Source of the DNA: Chinchilla lanigera | Lineage: Eukaryota; Chordata; Mammalia; Rodentia; Chinchillidae | Length of the DNA stretch: 64,000 nucleotides | Assembly (NCBI RefSeq): GCF_000276665.1 | Contig: NW_004955502.1 | Span: forward strand, 5,461,023 to 5,525,022 | Reading direction: 5' to 3' | Shown: positions 32,607-45,399 of the stretch, in pieces | Numbering within the stretch: position 1 is the first letter of the stretch | Layout: each line of letters begins with the position of its first letter | Notes under the pieces: generated by a model | The model's database searches: none | Told to the model about the DNA's origin: nothing | Seen by the model: the letters and a program-made list of their open reading frames with translations, nothing else | Program-made: the position numbers and the translations under genes

Positions 32607-33780
32607 CAGGGATTCTCAAATACTTTAGTCTCAAAATTTCATTCTCTTAAATATTACTGAGGACCCCAAAGAGCTTTTTTTTATATAAGTTGCATTTAAA
32701 AATTATTATTAAAATACAAGTTTTATTTAAAAATTACTAAGTATTGATTTACCTTACTAGACATGATAAGAGAAATTTTAAAAACATTTAACTTTACATT
32801 ATCTTAATGTTTCATTAACAATAATAAAGTCAGTATATATCAACCTAATGACAGTTTTGGTGAAAAATTACATCTTCAAAAAATCATCTGGATAAAACAC
32901 AAAAAAATCATTGGAAGGAATGACATTGTGTTACATATTTGCAAGTTTTTCTACTTTCTGGTTTAGCAAAAGAAAGTTTGATATCAATATTTGTTTTGGT
33001 TTAAGTATATGGAGAAAATTCACCCTTCCAAAAAGACTTATTTGGAGAAAAATGAATATTTTATGAAGCAACTCATATTAATATATTTTTCAGATGACTT
33101 TGAATTTTCTTCTATAGTGTGACTTGGTATGTATGATTTCTTAAATATTGCTTGAATGGTAGACTCTTAAACCCATTAGCACTAAGTATTTCACACACTA
33201 CTATCTATTCTACTTTCTATGCATAGTTTTCATAATATTAAACATTGGTATTTTGAGAAATTTTGGCTCGCAAAATGATACAGATACTCCAGACCTTAAC
33301 ATGTTACACTAATATATGCAATTTCAAAATATTATATTTGTTAGTGTTACCAAAGGTGTTATTAGTATTACCAAAGATATTGTTCATATGATGAAAGATA
33401 TTGGAAGATTTTTAAGTACCGAGATGCCACCAGGCTCCTGATGTAGATGTTTACTAATTTCTAAATTTTTATTTGAAAGTTCAGATTTTGACAAAAAATG
33501 TTGTCAGATATTTTCTTGACATAAAGGACTCATTTGTTTATTTTCAAGAAAATGTTACCTAATATTCAAATCTGTATGTGCATTTGAGTACCTGATTTTT
33601 CAAGGAAAATCATTGCCATCTTTTTAGAGGTTCTTCTTTTAGGTCATAGCTGAACAAGTACGTAAATGTCTTTGGGAGCGGGGCAAACATCTTATTTTGG
33701 AACCAGCAGAAGTGCTTTGTTCAAAGTTCCTGTTTTTGGCCTAGAAATGTTAAAGAGTGTTCGTGCAAGACCAGGGTTTC
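32607..33780 (+). mobile_element. hAT-like ancient DNA transposon relic
   Basis: Begins CAGGGATTCTCAAA, a typical hAT terminal repeat. It continues with 'ttactgaggaccccaaagag' and 'ggtttaagtatatggagaaa', which I recall from a mammal-wide DNA transposon family but cannot name. The right terminal repeat is not clear, so the end is approximate. Confidence 0.5.
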
Positions 33781-33789
33781 AAACATTAT

Positions 33790-36390
33790 TTTACTGTTTT
33801 ATTAAATACATTCTTAACTGTAATAGTTTTATACTTACATTTTTTAACTACAGGTGCAAGACAGTAAAGAAAATAATGGCTTTTGATAGACTTAAGAGTC
33901 ATGGCTCTGAGTATTGGACAGGAATCTACAGTTTTACTTACTATTGTTTCTGTACCACCAGATACAAGGGAAAACAGATACAAGAGTTCTGATAACACAA
34001 TTCTTTTTCTCCCCTTAAAAGTATCACACAAGTTTATAAAAATCATAATTAAGTTTACACAAAGAAGCAAAGAAATTGAAACAACTATCTAGATGTGCAC
34101 GATATATAATAAGTACCCTGGGGTTAAGTGTTAACAACTGTTTAAATATTTTAAGACATAAAAAGGAAAAAGCTATTACTTTTCAGAAATACATATGTTG
34201 AACCCAAACGCTCTTCCGGTCTAAATTCAAATCCTGTTTGTTTCACTTACTGATTCACTTTGAATAATTTTCTATACAAAGCATTATGATTTTCTGGGTA
34301 ACAATATAATTAGCCTGGTAAACATAGTCCATTTGTATTATAAACTGAAACATATTTTCTTGCATACTAATTAAGAACTCATTTATTACTTCCAGTCAAA
34401 GCAGAACAAAGAAAGATTTGGGCTCTCAGACTCCACACCATCTGCATTCCTAATGACAACAGGAATCAAGTTGGCACACTCAGAGAGACAAACTGTTTTA
34501 GAAATGTGTTTTATTTTAGTGGGCAGCAATGCCATTAAATGTAATATTTAAAAATGTGCAGAATTTTGTGAAAATTCCTTCTAGCAACATTTATAAAGGC
34601 ATAAACAACCATAGTTAATACAAAGGCCTTATGCAGTCAAAATATTTTGTTTTCTTGTTAATTTAAAAGAATTAAGATAAGAAAACTGTTTCACTGGAAG
34701 TAATAACTTCCTAAAAGCATATTATACTCTTACCTGTATACTTAGTAAAGCTTACCAGTGGATAGATTTTTAAATAAGCTGATATTTTATACTTTGTAGA
34801 TTCTTTTCCTTTCTTCTCTACAGTCTTCACAAACAGAATGTAACACATACTCACCAGCTAATGCCGCCTGCCACCTTTGCCTGCACCTTGTGGAAATCAC
34901 GGCATGCCCCAGAGGATCGGTGGCCTGTTCAAGTTGTTTAAATCTATGAAAGCAGGGGAAGCATCCTTCGCTTGGTTTTATGAGTCTGCTCACCTTGGAG
35001 GTTCACCACTTCAGAATCTCCGCACTGAGAACTATTGTTAAAGTCCTAGAAGTTTTCATTCACTTCAAGCACTGGATGCTGCTTATTCTCTATTTAAGTA
35101 TCAGTGTATTCAATCACTGCATACAGGCTCTTGACACCACGATAGTTCTTAGCTGGTGAGAGCATCTGACCACTTGAGCAACTAATTTAACTTGAAGATG
35201 CTAGCTGAAGAATAATCTTCAGATATGAGTTAAGTGTAGGTAGTTCTAAATTCTCCTTGTGTGATTCCAACGCATACCCTTGCTAAGAAGTAGTGCGTTC
35301 TTTCTTCAGTAAGACATAACAATGCTTGCTGTGTCTTACATTTTAGTAAAGATCAGTGGTTCCATGAATATTGTGAAATAATTAGCTTGAATAGTGTGTT
35401 TAGCTCTTTAAGCAGATACTACATCCCACTGTATTTGAGAGATATTGTAACATTTACCTTGCTTATCATTTATGGTCAAGTGTTGCTATACATGAGACAT
35501 ATATTCTGTAAAAGGAGGACATGTGTTTGTCTTAATAATTACTGTATTTACATTCCTTAGCCCAGACTCAAATGCAAGGAAAGTCCTTGATAAATGTTTA
35601 CTGATGGAGCATGTGCTTTTGTATAACAGTTAGGACATTAACCTCTTGTCAAGCGATAGCTTTAAATCAACAAGAAAATGTACAAACTCTCTCTAAAGCA
35701 TATTCTAAGCTTTATTATTTGTACAACAGCTTGTGATTTGCAAAAGTAATTATTTGTTAACTATTTAAATGGTATATGAAGTAGAGACTACCAGAGTTGT
35801 TTTACCTGTGCAGCAAAATTCCATAATTTATGTAAATTATAGAAAAGGTGAGATTCACTCATTAAATCTCTTGGACAAAGTCTCCCCATTTTCAGTACTG
35901 TTGAGAAGTTTGAACTAACCTGAGTGTGGCTGCCTCCATGTATATGAGCTTGTGTGTCTTGCAGATGGCCTCTGCAGAGTTGCCTTACAATTTTAGTCAT
36001 ATATTTTTGTTTATGAAAGAGGAAGGAAATGGTCAATTTTTTTCCCATCTGCAGGTGTAGGTTGTTTCATTTAAAAATATTCTTTTGGATTCTGAGATTC
36101 AAATCAAGTATGTGTCTTTATAACACCAATCAACAATTGTAATATTGATAACTAACACTTTTTTCAAAAGGCAGTCAGAAAAGGTATTCCTTTGAGTTTA
36201 TGAGTTTATAAAGTACAAGTGTAGTATGGACTTCAATCTTAAGAATCAAGATTTTCTTCACATGTTGGAAACCTTTGTGTGTGTGTGCGTGTGTTTAAAA
36301 TTTAAATAGGTGCCTGAGTTACTTACACCACTTTATATTTATTATATGTACAAGTAGTTATCAATCTCATATACATATGTATATTGAGTA
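33790..36390. other. Unique region, no confirmed gene
   Basis: No repeat of note. A minus-strand stretch at 34856-35000 ends at a donor-like site GCTG|GTGAGT (reading leftwards) and is open in frame, so it could be an exon, but no partner exon or domain supports that. The rest is AT-rich. Confidence 0.35.
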
Positions 36391-36396
36391 TCACTA

Positions 36397-36470
36397 TTAC
36401 TTTTTTTCTCCTTTCAGTACTAGGGATTTAATGCAGGGCCTTAGAACTGAGCTACACCCCCAGATCTTTC
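36397..36470 (-). mobile_element. Old ID/tRNA-SINE remnant
   Basis: 'tttcagtactagggatttaa', 'tgcagggccttagaactgag' and 'ctacacccccagatct' are the antisense of a decayed ID-type B box to A box. Confidence 0.6.
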
Positions 36471-36653
36471 AGGTTTTACTCTAAAAACAATAATGCAACA
36501 TGATTGTGTGAGATCTGTCAATTTAGCCAAATAAATAGACTGGATTATAAATTATACAAATACTATAATGGAATGATGAACACAATTTCATGGTGTAGAC
36601 ATTACAGATTTGGGTGTGGCGCTGCAGATTTGCATGTTCAGATGGAGTTTGAA

Positions 36654-36697
36654 AGATGAGGGGTAAATATCCCCTCATCTGAGGGGAAATATCCCCA
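36654..36697. repeat. Hairpin with duplicated GGGG...CCCC core
   Basis: AGATGAGGGG (36654-36663), TAAATAT, then CCCCTCATCT, a perfect 10-bp stem. It is followed directly by a second GAGGGGAAATATCCCC copy of the core. Confidence 0.93.
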
Positions 36698-36709
36698 AGG
36701 TTTTTCCTG

Positions 36710-38920
36710 TTTGGTACACTTCTAATAATCAAATGCATAGCACCTAAATATCCTTTGTTGAATATATAGATATTATTGAGAAAACTTAGAGAAGAGAATG
36801 CACGATTCTCCTAATAATAGCTCAAGGACAAATTGTGGGTGAAAGGCAAACTAATCAGGTTGCTTAAATGTTACTAGTACTATTTTAAATTCATTCACTG
36901 CCTAAACAGGTTTTATAGAAGAGCCAATATAATGCACATAGCATTAAAGGAAAAGCCCACAAATAGAATGTTCCTTCTCTCTGCTATAATTAGTCCATAG
37001 GAGAAAAATTTCATATTATTGTATTAGAAAAGCTATTTTAGAGTTTCCTTAGAATGGATCTTAGGTTAAGATCTAAGAAGACCTTATTTTCATTGGAGTA
37101 AAGTAGCTATGTCAAATTAAAAAACAATTATACACCCTCCGTTATCATCACAGAAAATAGATATAAGGATAGAGGTGCTGGATGAAAATTGGGGACATGG
37201 GATTGAGTTTATTCCCTATACTTACTATCAACATGGCCTTGGACAAACCCAAATCTCATTTCTTAATATGTACCAAGGGAAGACCACCTAATTTCTATGG
37301 CTTTTTTGCAGATCAAATGTACAAAATCCTTGATAAGTTTAGAATAGAACCCTGTATTCCAAGTGGTCTAGATGTGCACTTTCGAGTTCTTTCTATGTGT
37401 TACTTTGTGTGTATGTCTGTGAGCACAGCTGTCTGTGTATCATAAGCCTTGTCTCAGAAGCAAGAAGAGAACAAGTTTAGGTAGGAATTTCTTTGACAGG
37501 TACATATTTCCTTTAGATAAGTGAAACAAACATTGGGGTATAAAACTGATCCGCAGCTTTTATGTGATGTAGTCCAATAAATGTGTCAGCTTTATCTTGC
37601 TATTGATATCAGTTATGCCTGCATTTTCTAGTTCTTTCTGGCTAATAGACTAGTAAGTCAGTCAAAGGATCAATAAAATAAAAAACAAACACCCAAAGGA
37701 AGAATAGAATCTCCAGAGACTTCTCAGTGGGAGTGTAAAATTTACAATTGCACTGCTTTCTTGTAAGAGATATTGGGATTCCACAGTGCACAGTATGGAC
37801 AGGTAGCTATTTCAAGGAAGATATTTTGAATTTGATTTTCATAGAAAGAAATAGTAGTCATCTGCAAGTGCAATTGATTTGAGCTGAGATGAAATATATG
37901 CAGTGCATACTTTTACTTATCTTTAAAATTTGTTGCATAAATGAAAACGTTTACTCTGAAAAAGATTAAATAGAAATATGCAAAGCAAAATGAAAATTTC
38001 TCTTTTATCCATGTGACCTATATCAGAGCTCTATGGTGTCCCCTGCCCCTGCTATCTCTGTGTGTAGATTTATTTTCATATATACATTTCACATATAAAT
38101 TAAAACTATTGTATGCATGCATATACATGACTTATGTGTATCTTTCTATGCTGGCACATTGCACTTGTTCTTACCATCATGAACAGATAAAAGAGATATT
38201 ACAAACTATGTATTTACTAAATTGTATTTTACCTCTTGAGCATTGTAGAGGTTTATTTTCACTTTTTCCCTTAACACATACCGACTCTGGAAATGAACAA
38301 TGTTGGACAAGTGCTTTTGTGTATAAATGTGAATAAATATTTTAGGATTCATTTTATGTGGCACATATTTTTCATATATTTTGAAAATATTGCAAAATAA
38401 CTTCACTAATTTTCACTCCTGGTGGGGCTGTGTGCATGTTTCTATATTCTCATTTCAAACAAAATTTTCATCAACCGGGTAGATGAGAACAATCTCATTT
38501 TTAAATCTCTGGTGCTGCTGTGATTCAGCACTTTCATGCCTTTATCAGTCATTTATGTTCCGTTCCGTCAATGACTAAAGGTAAATTTTCCATGTTTTCA
38601 AGGGACTGCGCTTCTTGTCATTCTCTGTGAACACTCTTCAGCAGAAATCCTTTTCTGTTAGACGTGCTGCGCATGTTCCCCTCCTATGTGCTGCTGCTTG
38701 TTACTTGGCCTGAGCAGTCCTTGTTGAACTAAGCTCTTATGGGCAGTCTGACCTGCCGTTCTTCTCACTTGTGAGTCTGTGTTACGTCTTACAAAAGCAC
38801 TTCTCATTAAAGACATTTTACGCTTTGACTTCTTTAAGTGTAATTTTAATTTTGTTTTGCTCTGGTTTTTCTGTTTTTACATTTGATACCTTAATTTATC
38901 CCATTTAAACTTATTTATTT
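36710..38920. other. AT-rich region without recognised gene
   Basis: Several 60-110-codon ORFs (for example 37182-37445 and 38013-38336) lack domains and codon structure. No repeat confidently identified. Confidence 0.4.
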
Positions 38921-38938
38921 AACTTCTTCTCCCATTTT

Positions 38939-39046
38939 TTTTTTTTTTTTTTTTTTTTTTTGGTTTTTCTCCGGTACCGGGAACCGAACTCACGACCTTG
39001 CGCTTGCCAGGCAGGCGCTTTGCCGCTGAGCTAAATCCCCAGCCCC
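38939..39046 (-). mobile_element. ID SINE, young, minus strand
   Basis: Full-length ID in antisense with a long T run (A tail), GGTACCGGGAACCGAACTC B-box side and the TAGCTCAGCGG A box in complement. A TSD of the type TTCTCCCATTTT lies at about 38927-38938 and again at 39050-39061. Three-A form. Confidence 0.96.
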
Positions 39047-39229
39047 CTCTTCTCCCATTTTTAAATAGTTTATTTTCTCTGCTCCACCTTAGAAACATAA
39101 TTTGAAATGCTGTCTATATTGTGAATTAATTTCTTACATATGTTCTTTTTCTTGACACTATATAAAGTAGCATTTCTCTGCTTATATTTTAATACAGCAA
39201 TATAATTTTTAAAAACTTATTACTACTTA

Positions 39230-39960
39230 TATAAATAAATGTCACTGCACATTATTCATTTTTCAGTATTGGCTTTATTTGATTGTTTTATCTTCAAGTG
39301 TAATGTAAAATTCTGTCAAATTTTACTAAAAAATTCTCTGTGGGTCTTGATAGAAATGGCACTAGATTCATAGATTTGACATTTAAATATTAAGCCCCTT
39401 GATTGATTGATTGATTGAGCAGCTGATTTGTACACATTAATCAGAAATGTTTTGTATTTTTTTCAGAAAAGACTTTTCCTAAAATTATTCCTATGTATCT
39501 TCCAGATTTTCTTGCAATAGTAAATGAGGTATTTATAGTTCCTACATAAATTCTTACATATACTTAGGCAAAGAAATTCTACTTATTTTGTGTAATGTTT
39601 TCAGGCTTCCTTAAAGGGCTCTCTTATAAACTATAAATTTTTTCTTATTTGTTTCCATTTCACAGGTAGACAATAATAGTATGTTCAGATAATTTCAGAT
39701 GTTTTCCTCACTTTTTGCATACTTAATTTCCAGTGAAGTATAGATTAGTAGCAGTGGCAATGGTCACCTTCATTTTATTCTTACTGCCTCTGATAAGAAT
39801 AATTCTAAAATTTGGACATCATACATGAAATGTTGTGTGGTGTTTAGGTTCTCTTTTTTAAGCTGAAAGACTTTTCTTGTGTTCCTAGCTTGTTGATAAA
39901 AGTATTAATTATAAGTAAACTTGAATTTTAGCGAAGTCCTTTATATTAAAACTCCTTGCA
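39230..39960 (-). mobile_element. Ancient LINE-1 remnant
   Basis: 'cttgatagaaatggcactag' with 'attcatagatttgacattta', then 'atgttttgtatttttttcag' and 'attattcctatgtatcttcc' follow the antisense of an L1 ORF2 passage. Old and broken. A (TTGA)n stretch occurs at 39398-39417. Confidence 0.5.
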
Positions 39961-39999
39961 ATCCCATGTGTTATTATATTGTCCACTAGTGTGTTTTTG

Positions 40000-40950
40000 G
40001 CCACACAGCAGTGTCCATTGTCCTCAGAATAAAGTAGCCTTAACGCAGGATGGCACTGCTAGGACACAGGACCTTTACTCATTATGTTTGAAAAGAAAAA
40101 AATCGTGGGGTTGTATTCATGTCTCTTTTTCTGTATATTTTAATTCTGTTATAAGATGATATTTCTGACGTAAAGCTATCATTGTGGTGTTGAGGTACAA
40201 AACAAGGGCAGTGACAGTGTTCACCATGTAAAACATAGCATTGCTCCTACCTAAGCACACTGTAAGGACACAGGTTTTGGAAAACTAATTTTCAACCAAT
40301 TTAAATGTCAAGGAGGCTCTTGTTAAAGGGTTTTGGTTTTCTACAGGGGCAGGTAAAACAATGTAGCACTTTTTTTCTTTCCTCTGCTCCTGTGTTTAGT
40401 AGCATTTCACCTTTACTTATAGGTTCAGGCCTTCTCCATACTCAGTAACAGGCCAGAAAGGAAAAAGTGAAGGGATTCATTGTCCTCATGGGAAGTTGCA
40501 AACTGTAAGTTCCTTATGCAGTGCTTGCTTCTCAGTCCTTTCAGTGGGTCAAGAACTGCCCTACAGCAAAGAGCTAGCAGTTTGGTCTCTAAAGCTTTAA
40601 ATCATGCATTTATCTATTAGATATATATTTACAGTGCAACTACTACTTTATTTTACATTTTAAATAATTTTATTTAAGTTGAAAAACAATTCTTAAAACT
40701 CTACTTAGAGTCAAGCCTTTTCATTTGAAAGATCACCAGGTGTATTTAAGTAAGACAGTATTTCTAGGTGAACAACCAGATTTGACTCTGGACTTCTTTA
40801 AACAAGTGTAGCCAGTGGAGGGAAATATAGATTATTTACAGAAAACAATATCTACATAAGTACTCGGTACAATTTGGTGACAGCAAATACTTCAGTACCT
40901 GCTGGCATTGCAGAAGCAGTTTTCAAAGAACTGACAGAGGCAGATCTGGG
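40000..40950. other. No recognised feature
   Basis: Unique AT-rich sequence. The short ORFs have no domain. Confidence 0.4.
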
Positions 40951-40959
40951 ATGAGAACA

Positions 40960-41290
40960 GGAGACAGAGCAAGGTCCTTGTCCTCATGACATTTTGGTGA
41001 TAACGGGAGAGACAGTGTGGATGGATAAACAAACAGTAAGTGCCGAGCAGGAGATCAAGACTGAGATGCTGTGAAGAAAATAAAAGAGGTGGCAAAGGGT
41101 TTGAGAAAGTTCTATCTGATGAGGTGACATCTGACTTGAAACTGGAATGGTAAGAAAGCTAGAAATGCCAAATTCCTTATGAAAGATAATTTCCAGTAAA
41201 GGCAATAGTATCAGCTAAAGGTCCAGGGAAGGGATGAGCTTGATAAATTCAAGGTACAGAAATAACTGAAAGCCTTGTGAACACATATTT
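40960..41290 (+). mobile_element. Ancient mammal-wide repeat, class undetermined
   Basis: 'agatgctgtgaagaaaataa', 'gatgaggtgacatctgactt' and 'aggtacagaaataactgaaa' follow the order of a common ancient mammalian repeat whose name I cannot place. Two domainless minus ORFs overlap it. Confidence 0.35.
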
Positions 41291-41593
41291 TCTCCCTCCT
41301 GGAGTTCTTTCTGCCTGTTGCCCTCTAATGAGTTGTTCAGAGCAATAGCGATGAGAGGACCAGACACCCACCTGAAAGTGGAACTGGAGCACCAATCACA
41401 ATTAAGTGCAACCTTCTTTCTTTTCCTTCCTTTTGCTTTGCACTATCATCTAGGCCTATCTCTATCATGCTAATTCTGGTCTCTTTATAAGATCTCTTTC
41501 TCTATTACTACTCTGTGAAATTCTTGTTCATCTACTGAAGAGTCTGTCTTAATTATGTGGTGCTTTAGTCCCTATTGGCTGACAAATTATTAG

Positions 41594-42225
41594 GAGCATG
41601 TTATGTGGAGGACACCACGTCGCTCCCCTCGAGACCTAAATGTGATTGTGCTTCCTTGTGAGCAGTGCAGGCTGCACAGAGGCGACTTCCCTAAGTGGGC
41701 TTCCAATCTGAGTGGTGAGTCTGGCCGAGGTTGTGCATGTGTCTTCATGGAAGCAAGCAGGTGGCCTGCTGGGCTAGCCCTGCTCCTTGCCAAAGTCCAT
41801 AGTTGAACCCAGAGAAGCGGGCCGTGAGGCTGTGGGGCTAGGATGTGTGATAACACCCCCACTGAGGCCTGCTTGACTCCAGAGAAAATTCCTTCCCAGA
41901 ACTGACTACAAAACAGGTTACTTGTTAATCACAACTTGAACCTAGCTGTTGTGCTCCTTTCACAAGACTGCTTTGCTTCCTCTGCTACAAGCCTTGCCTG
42001 CCTAGCCACTTATCCAGCACATCCAGCAGTCATCCCCTTGCCGTTTTCCTCAGTGTGAATGTGATCAGTAAATACTGAGCTTCTGGCTGCACCCTGGGTT
42101 CTGTTCCCTAGGAGCGTCATCCTAGATCCCTGTTCTTCTGCAACCTTGTTTCTTACTTTTTATTTTCGCCACGTGCCATAACACCTTATAGGAAACTGGG
42201 GACTCACTGCAGAGGTCCCCGGTAA
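41594..42225 (+). mobile_element. GC-richer ERV/LTR-like patch
   Basis: Sharply richer in G+C than its surroundings. It holds a GTAAATACTGAGCTTC stretch and a terminal 'actggggactcactgcagag' that resembles the start of an ERV internal region (a tRNA primer site) following an LTR. No retroviral protein remains. The family and both ends are uncertain. Confidence 0.35.
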
Positions 42226-42314
42226 TATTAGATACCAAAGAAATATTACTTAAACCACTACTTTATTTTCTAATCTAGTGACAGGAATGACAGTGTAAAA
42301 GGACATGGTGTGGA

Positions 42315-42441
42315 GGGGCTGGGGATTTAGCTCAGCAGTACAGTACCTGCCTGGCAAGACAAGGTCATGAGTTCAATTCCTGGTACTGGAAGAAAAAACC
42401 AAACAAACAAACAAACAAAATAGTATACAAAAAAAAACACC
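42315..42441 (+). mobile_element. ID SINE with internal deletion and A/C tail
   Basis: ID head and end present, but several bases are missing between GGCAAG and CAAGGTCATG, and CAGTACAGTACC replaces the usual CGGCAAAGCGCC. The tail is (AAAC)n. The TSD is AAAAGGACATGGTGTGGA (42297-42314) against AAAAGGATATTGTGTGGA (42442-42459). Confidence 0.93.
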
Positions 42442-42464
42442 AAAAGGATATTGTGTGGAAAAGT

Positions 42465-43470
42465 GGGTAGTGTCAAAAAATTACATTGTGCCAAGTGAAA
42501 TGACTAAATAAAAATTCTGAAAAGTTATTTTATTACAGAATCTCTTGTCTTTTACTTTAGCATATTTGGATTCCAATAACTATGAGTGGGCAAGGGAGAA
42601 TAACTGAAAATACCACATTTGGAAAAGAATTTGCTCATTTCAGAACAGTAAACATTTTGTAAGGCATTACTAAATTTATACAGCACGTTTTGGTATAGAA
42701 TATAGTCTAGAGATTCATTGCAGGAAAATTCTTAGAATGTCCAAAGGAAAATCTAAAATGGAATAAAATGTCTTAAAACAACTCTCAGAAAGAAATGTCT
42801 TTTAAAAGTTGAAATTTTTATCTCAAATAAAGAACAGCTCCTACCTTTTACCAAAGGAGGGTTGGAATTTTTTCCTGATAGATTTATGTTCACTAGGTTC
42901 TACTGATTGACTTTAGCTAAAATATCTCAAATTATTAATTTATTTTGCTTACATATATACAGATGGATGGTTTGCCCGTATGTAAATAAATAACAGGAAC
43001 AGCTTAGGCCAATATCACTCATTATAATGGTATCCTTTCCAAATGATTTTCCCAAATGTCATGACCCTATTTTCCACACATTCCTATTTTTTCCTATACT
43101 CCAACTTGTTGACAATACTCTGAAACTCTCTTTATTTTGAAAGCAAATTATTATCAGTACTCTACTTCAATTAAAGCATGTAAAATAAATTGAATTTGTT
43201 CCATACATTAATAGTTCTTCTAAATCAGGTCTATTTAAACATCGTAGGCTAGCAGAAAGAAGCTTGGATCTTGTTAGAAGAACTAAACCTATTCCTTAAG
43301 CAACCATCAGTAACATTGTATAAAGAAAATATCAACACATGTCTTTACATCAGGACACAATAATATATACTATATACTCTTCCCTTTTATTTTGGAATAT
43401 GTGATCTTTAAATATTAAGATTGCTATTTTACTAGCTTAATATATATATATGTATGTATATAAAACTCTT
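42465..43470. other. AT-rich sequence, no gene
   Basis: Nothing recognised beyond A/T-rich low complexity. Confidence 0.4.
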
Positions 43471-43474
43471 ACAG

Positions 43475-43680
43475 TCAGTTAAGCACTGTGACCAGAGGTC
43501 TGCATGCATTATTCCATAAACATACTATACATAAGTTACTTTGTTATCCCTGAGATTCACAAGTAAAGACACTAAATCTTAAAGTAAGTTTTTAACTTTT
43601 CCTTGGAGCAAATAACCAGCTGAGGCAAATGTCAGTCCATGTTTGATTAGATATCATGCCCATAAATGCTGAAGTAATGA
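43475..43680 (+). mobile_element. MIR-like ancient SINE
   Basis: 'taagcactgtgaccagaggt', 'ctgcatgcattattccataa' and the later 'caaataaccagctgaggcaa' resemble MIR landmarks in order, strongly decayed. Confidence 0.5.
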
Positions 43681-43699
43681 GATTATATTAAAGTTCTAA

Positions 43700-44360
43700 G
43701 GACTCTACATTCTTTAATCTCCCATGCAACTCATTATGCACATTTTAGGAGAGTTTATGTGATCTGGGTATACCAAATGACCACAAAACAGAATGCTGCT
43801 CTGCATGAAACTAACTGATCTATTCAGATCAACAACCTAGCATTGTTTCTTGTCACCTGAGTTTCCCAGCCATGCCTGCAGGAACAGATGGCATACCTGT
43901 GACTTTTTAGAGAACATAAATGTTTTGTACCGTGTAAAAGAGAACCTGAGAAGGTATGATATGAAAACCAACTCCACTCCCTTTTTCTTGTTTAAAATTT
44001 ATTTGATGAGTGGTTATGTGAACATAACATCTTTGGGCATATTTGTCATTTTTTGGTCATAAGCATAAATATGAAAGAATATGCATTCAGATGAACTGGA
44101 TTTGGTGAGAAATGTCTCATAAACTAAGTGATGATTATTTTCCTGGCTTGTAAGTATTGTATATAGTTTAAGAAACAATCAAATCATTGCAAGACTGTAA
44201 GCAGAACTTAAATCTTCTCTGTAAACACTGAAATCACTTACATGTGATTGCTTACTAAGGAGTAGATACAAAATCCTTTTAAGCCTACACCCACATGGAA
44301 TACTTGGATAACAAATATGCCAACTTAAAAAAAAACCAGGAACAAAAGCAAACTGATCAT
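43700..44360. other. No recognised feature
   Basis: AT-rich unique sequence with chance ORFs. Confidence 0.4.
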
Positions 44361-44369
44361 TAGAAATGT

Positions 44370-44450
44370 CTTGCTTCCTGCCTGTCAAGCATGAGGTTGT
44401 GAGTTCGAATTCCCTGTACCAGAAAAAAAAGAAAACCAAAAAAAAAAAAG
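44370..44450 (+). mobile_element. 5'-truncated ID SINE
   Basis: Only the B-box half remains: 'cctgcctgtcaagcatgagg', 'ttgtgagttcgaattccctg', TACCAG and an A-rich tail with AAAACC. The A box is absent, so it cannot be transcribed from its own promoter. Confidence 0.8.
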
Positions 44451-44745
44451 TCTAGTTTAAAGTTGTTTCTTTTCTTTTCATTTATTATTAAGGTGTTTAA
44501 AGTTCCCCTATGACCAAAAGGAAATAATTGACATAACAGAGATACCTCTTTCTAACTGAAGTCTGTCATACTGAATCTATTATTCTAACTCCAGTTATTA
44601 TTTCATCTTGAAAATTATAAATATATAGAAAAAAAGTTATTTCTATTTTGAAAAGTGAATGGCCATATTTTAATTTTTTACGTTTTATCTACCTTCTATT
44701 CTATTCAGAACAAATTGTAATATTCAATTGATCAGACACCATGTA

Positions 44746-44803
44746 GTGGTATCTCTTTGTTATTTAACAGCTCTGTGGTATCTCACTGTTATTTAACAGC
44801 TCC
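44746..44803 (+). repeat. 29-bp tandem duplication
   Basis: 'gtggtatctctttgttattt...' is repeated immediately as 'gtggtatctcactgttattt...' with two mismatches, period 29. Confidence 0.93.
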
Positions 44804-45286
44804 TCAGGGCTCTGACATCTCTTCTGTGAAAAAGTGAGCAAATCAAAGAATCACTCTTCTTCCAAATTGGCCTAAAAATGAACAAGCAGAGGGCAATGCC
44901 AAATGCTGTGCAGTTCAGCAATGAACTCACATGCAGAACAGGTGTTAGAGAAGCCAGGAATGAGACATTAGCTTCCTTCTCACTTGTCTGGCCTAAAGCT
45001 TTCTCTTACATGTAATCTCAACTCATTGCTACACAGTTAAGACTTCCTCTTATCATTTCATTAAGTTTTGAAAGACTTCAAGAATACTCAGGGCATATTA
45101 AGATATAGGTGTGTGGCTGTATGCTGGGTTTTTTCACTTGAATATTACTGGTGAGTAAGGGTGAGAAAGTTTTAATTCAGCCCCAAAACTAATGCTTCTT
45201 AGACCAAAATAATTTGAGGATGAATAAAATGGAGAGTTTTAATGGTTTTGTTCTTAACTTGGATATCAAAGTAAGTATAATCCAGA

Positions 45287-45376
45287 GCTGGAGGTGCAGC
45301 TCTGTGATAAAGCCCTCAGCATGCAAAGGGCTTCAAAACTTTGGATTCTATAACCAACACTGCAAAAATGAATGAA
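45287..45376 (+). mobile_element. Old ID SINE with (AATG)n tail
   Basis: 'agctggaggtgcagctctgt' and 'gataaagccctcagcatgca' match the ID head and middle. An AATG tetranucleotide array follows the B-box end. Confidence 0.6.
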
Positions 45377-45399
45377 TGAATGAATGAATTCCAAAACAT

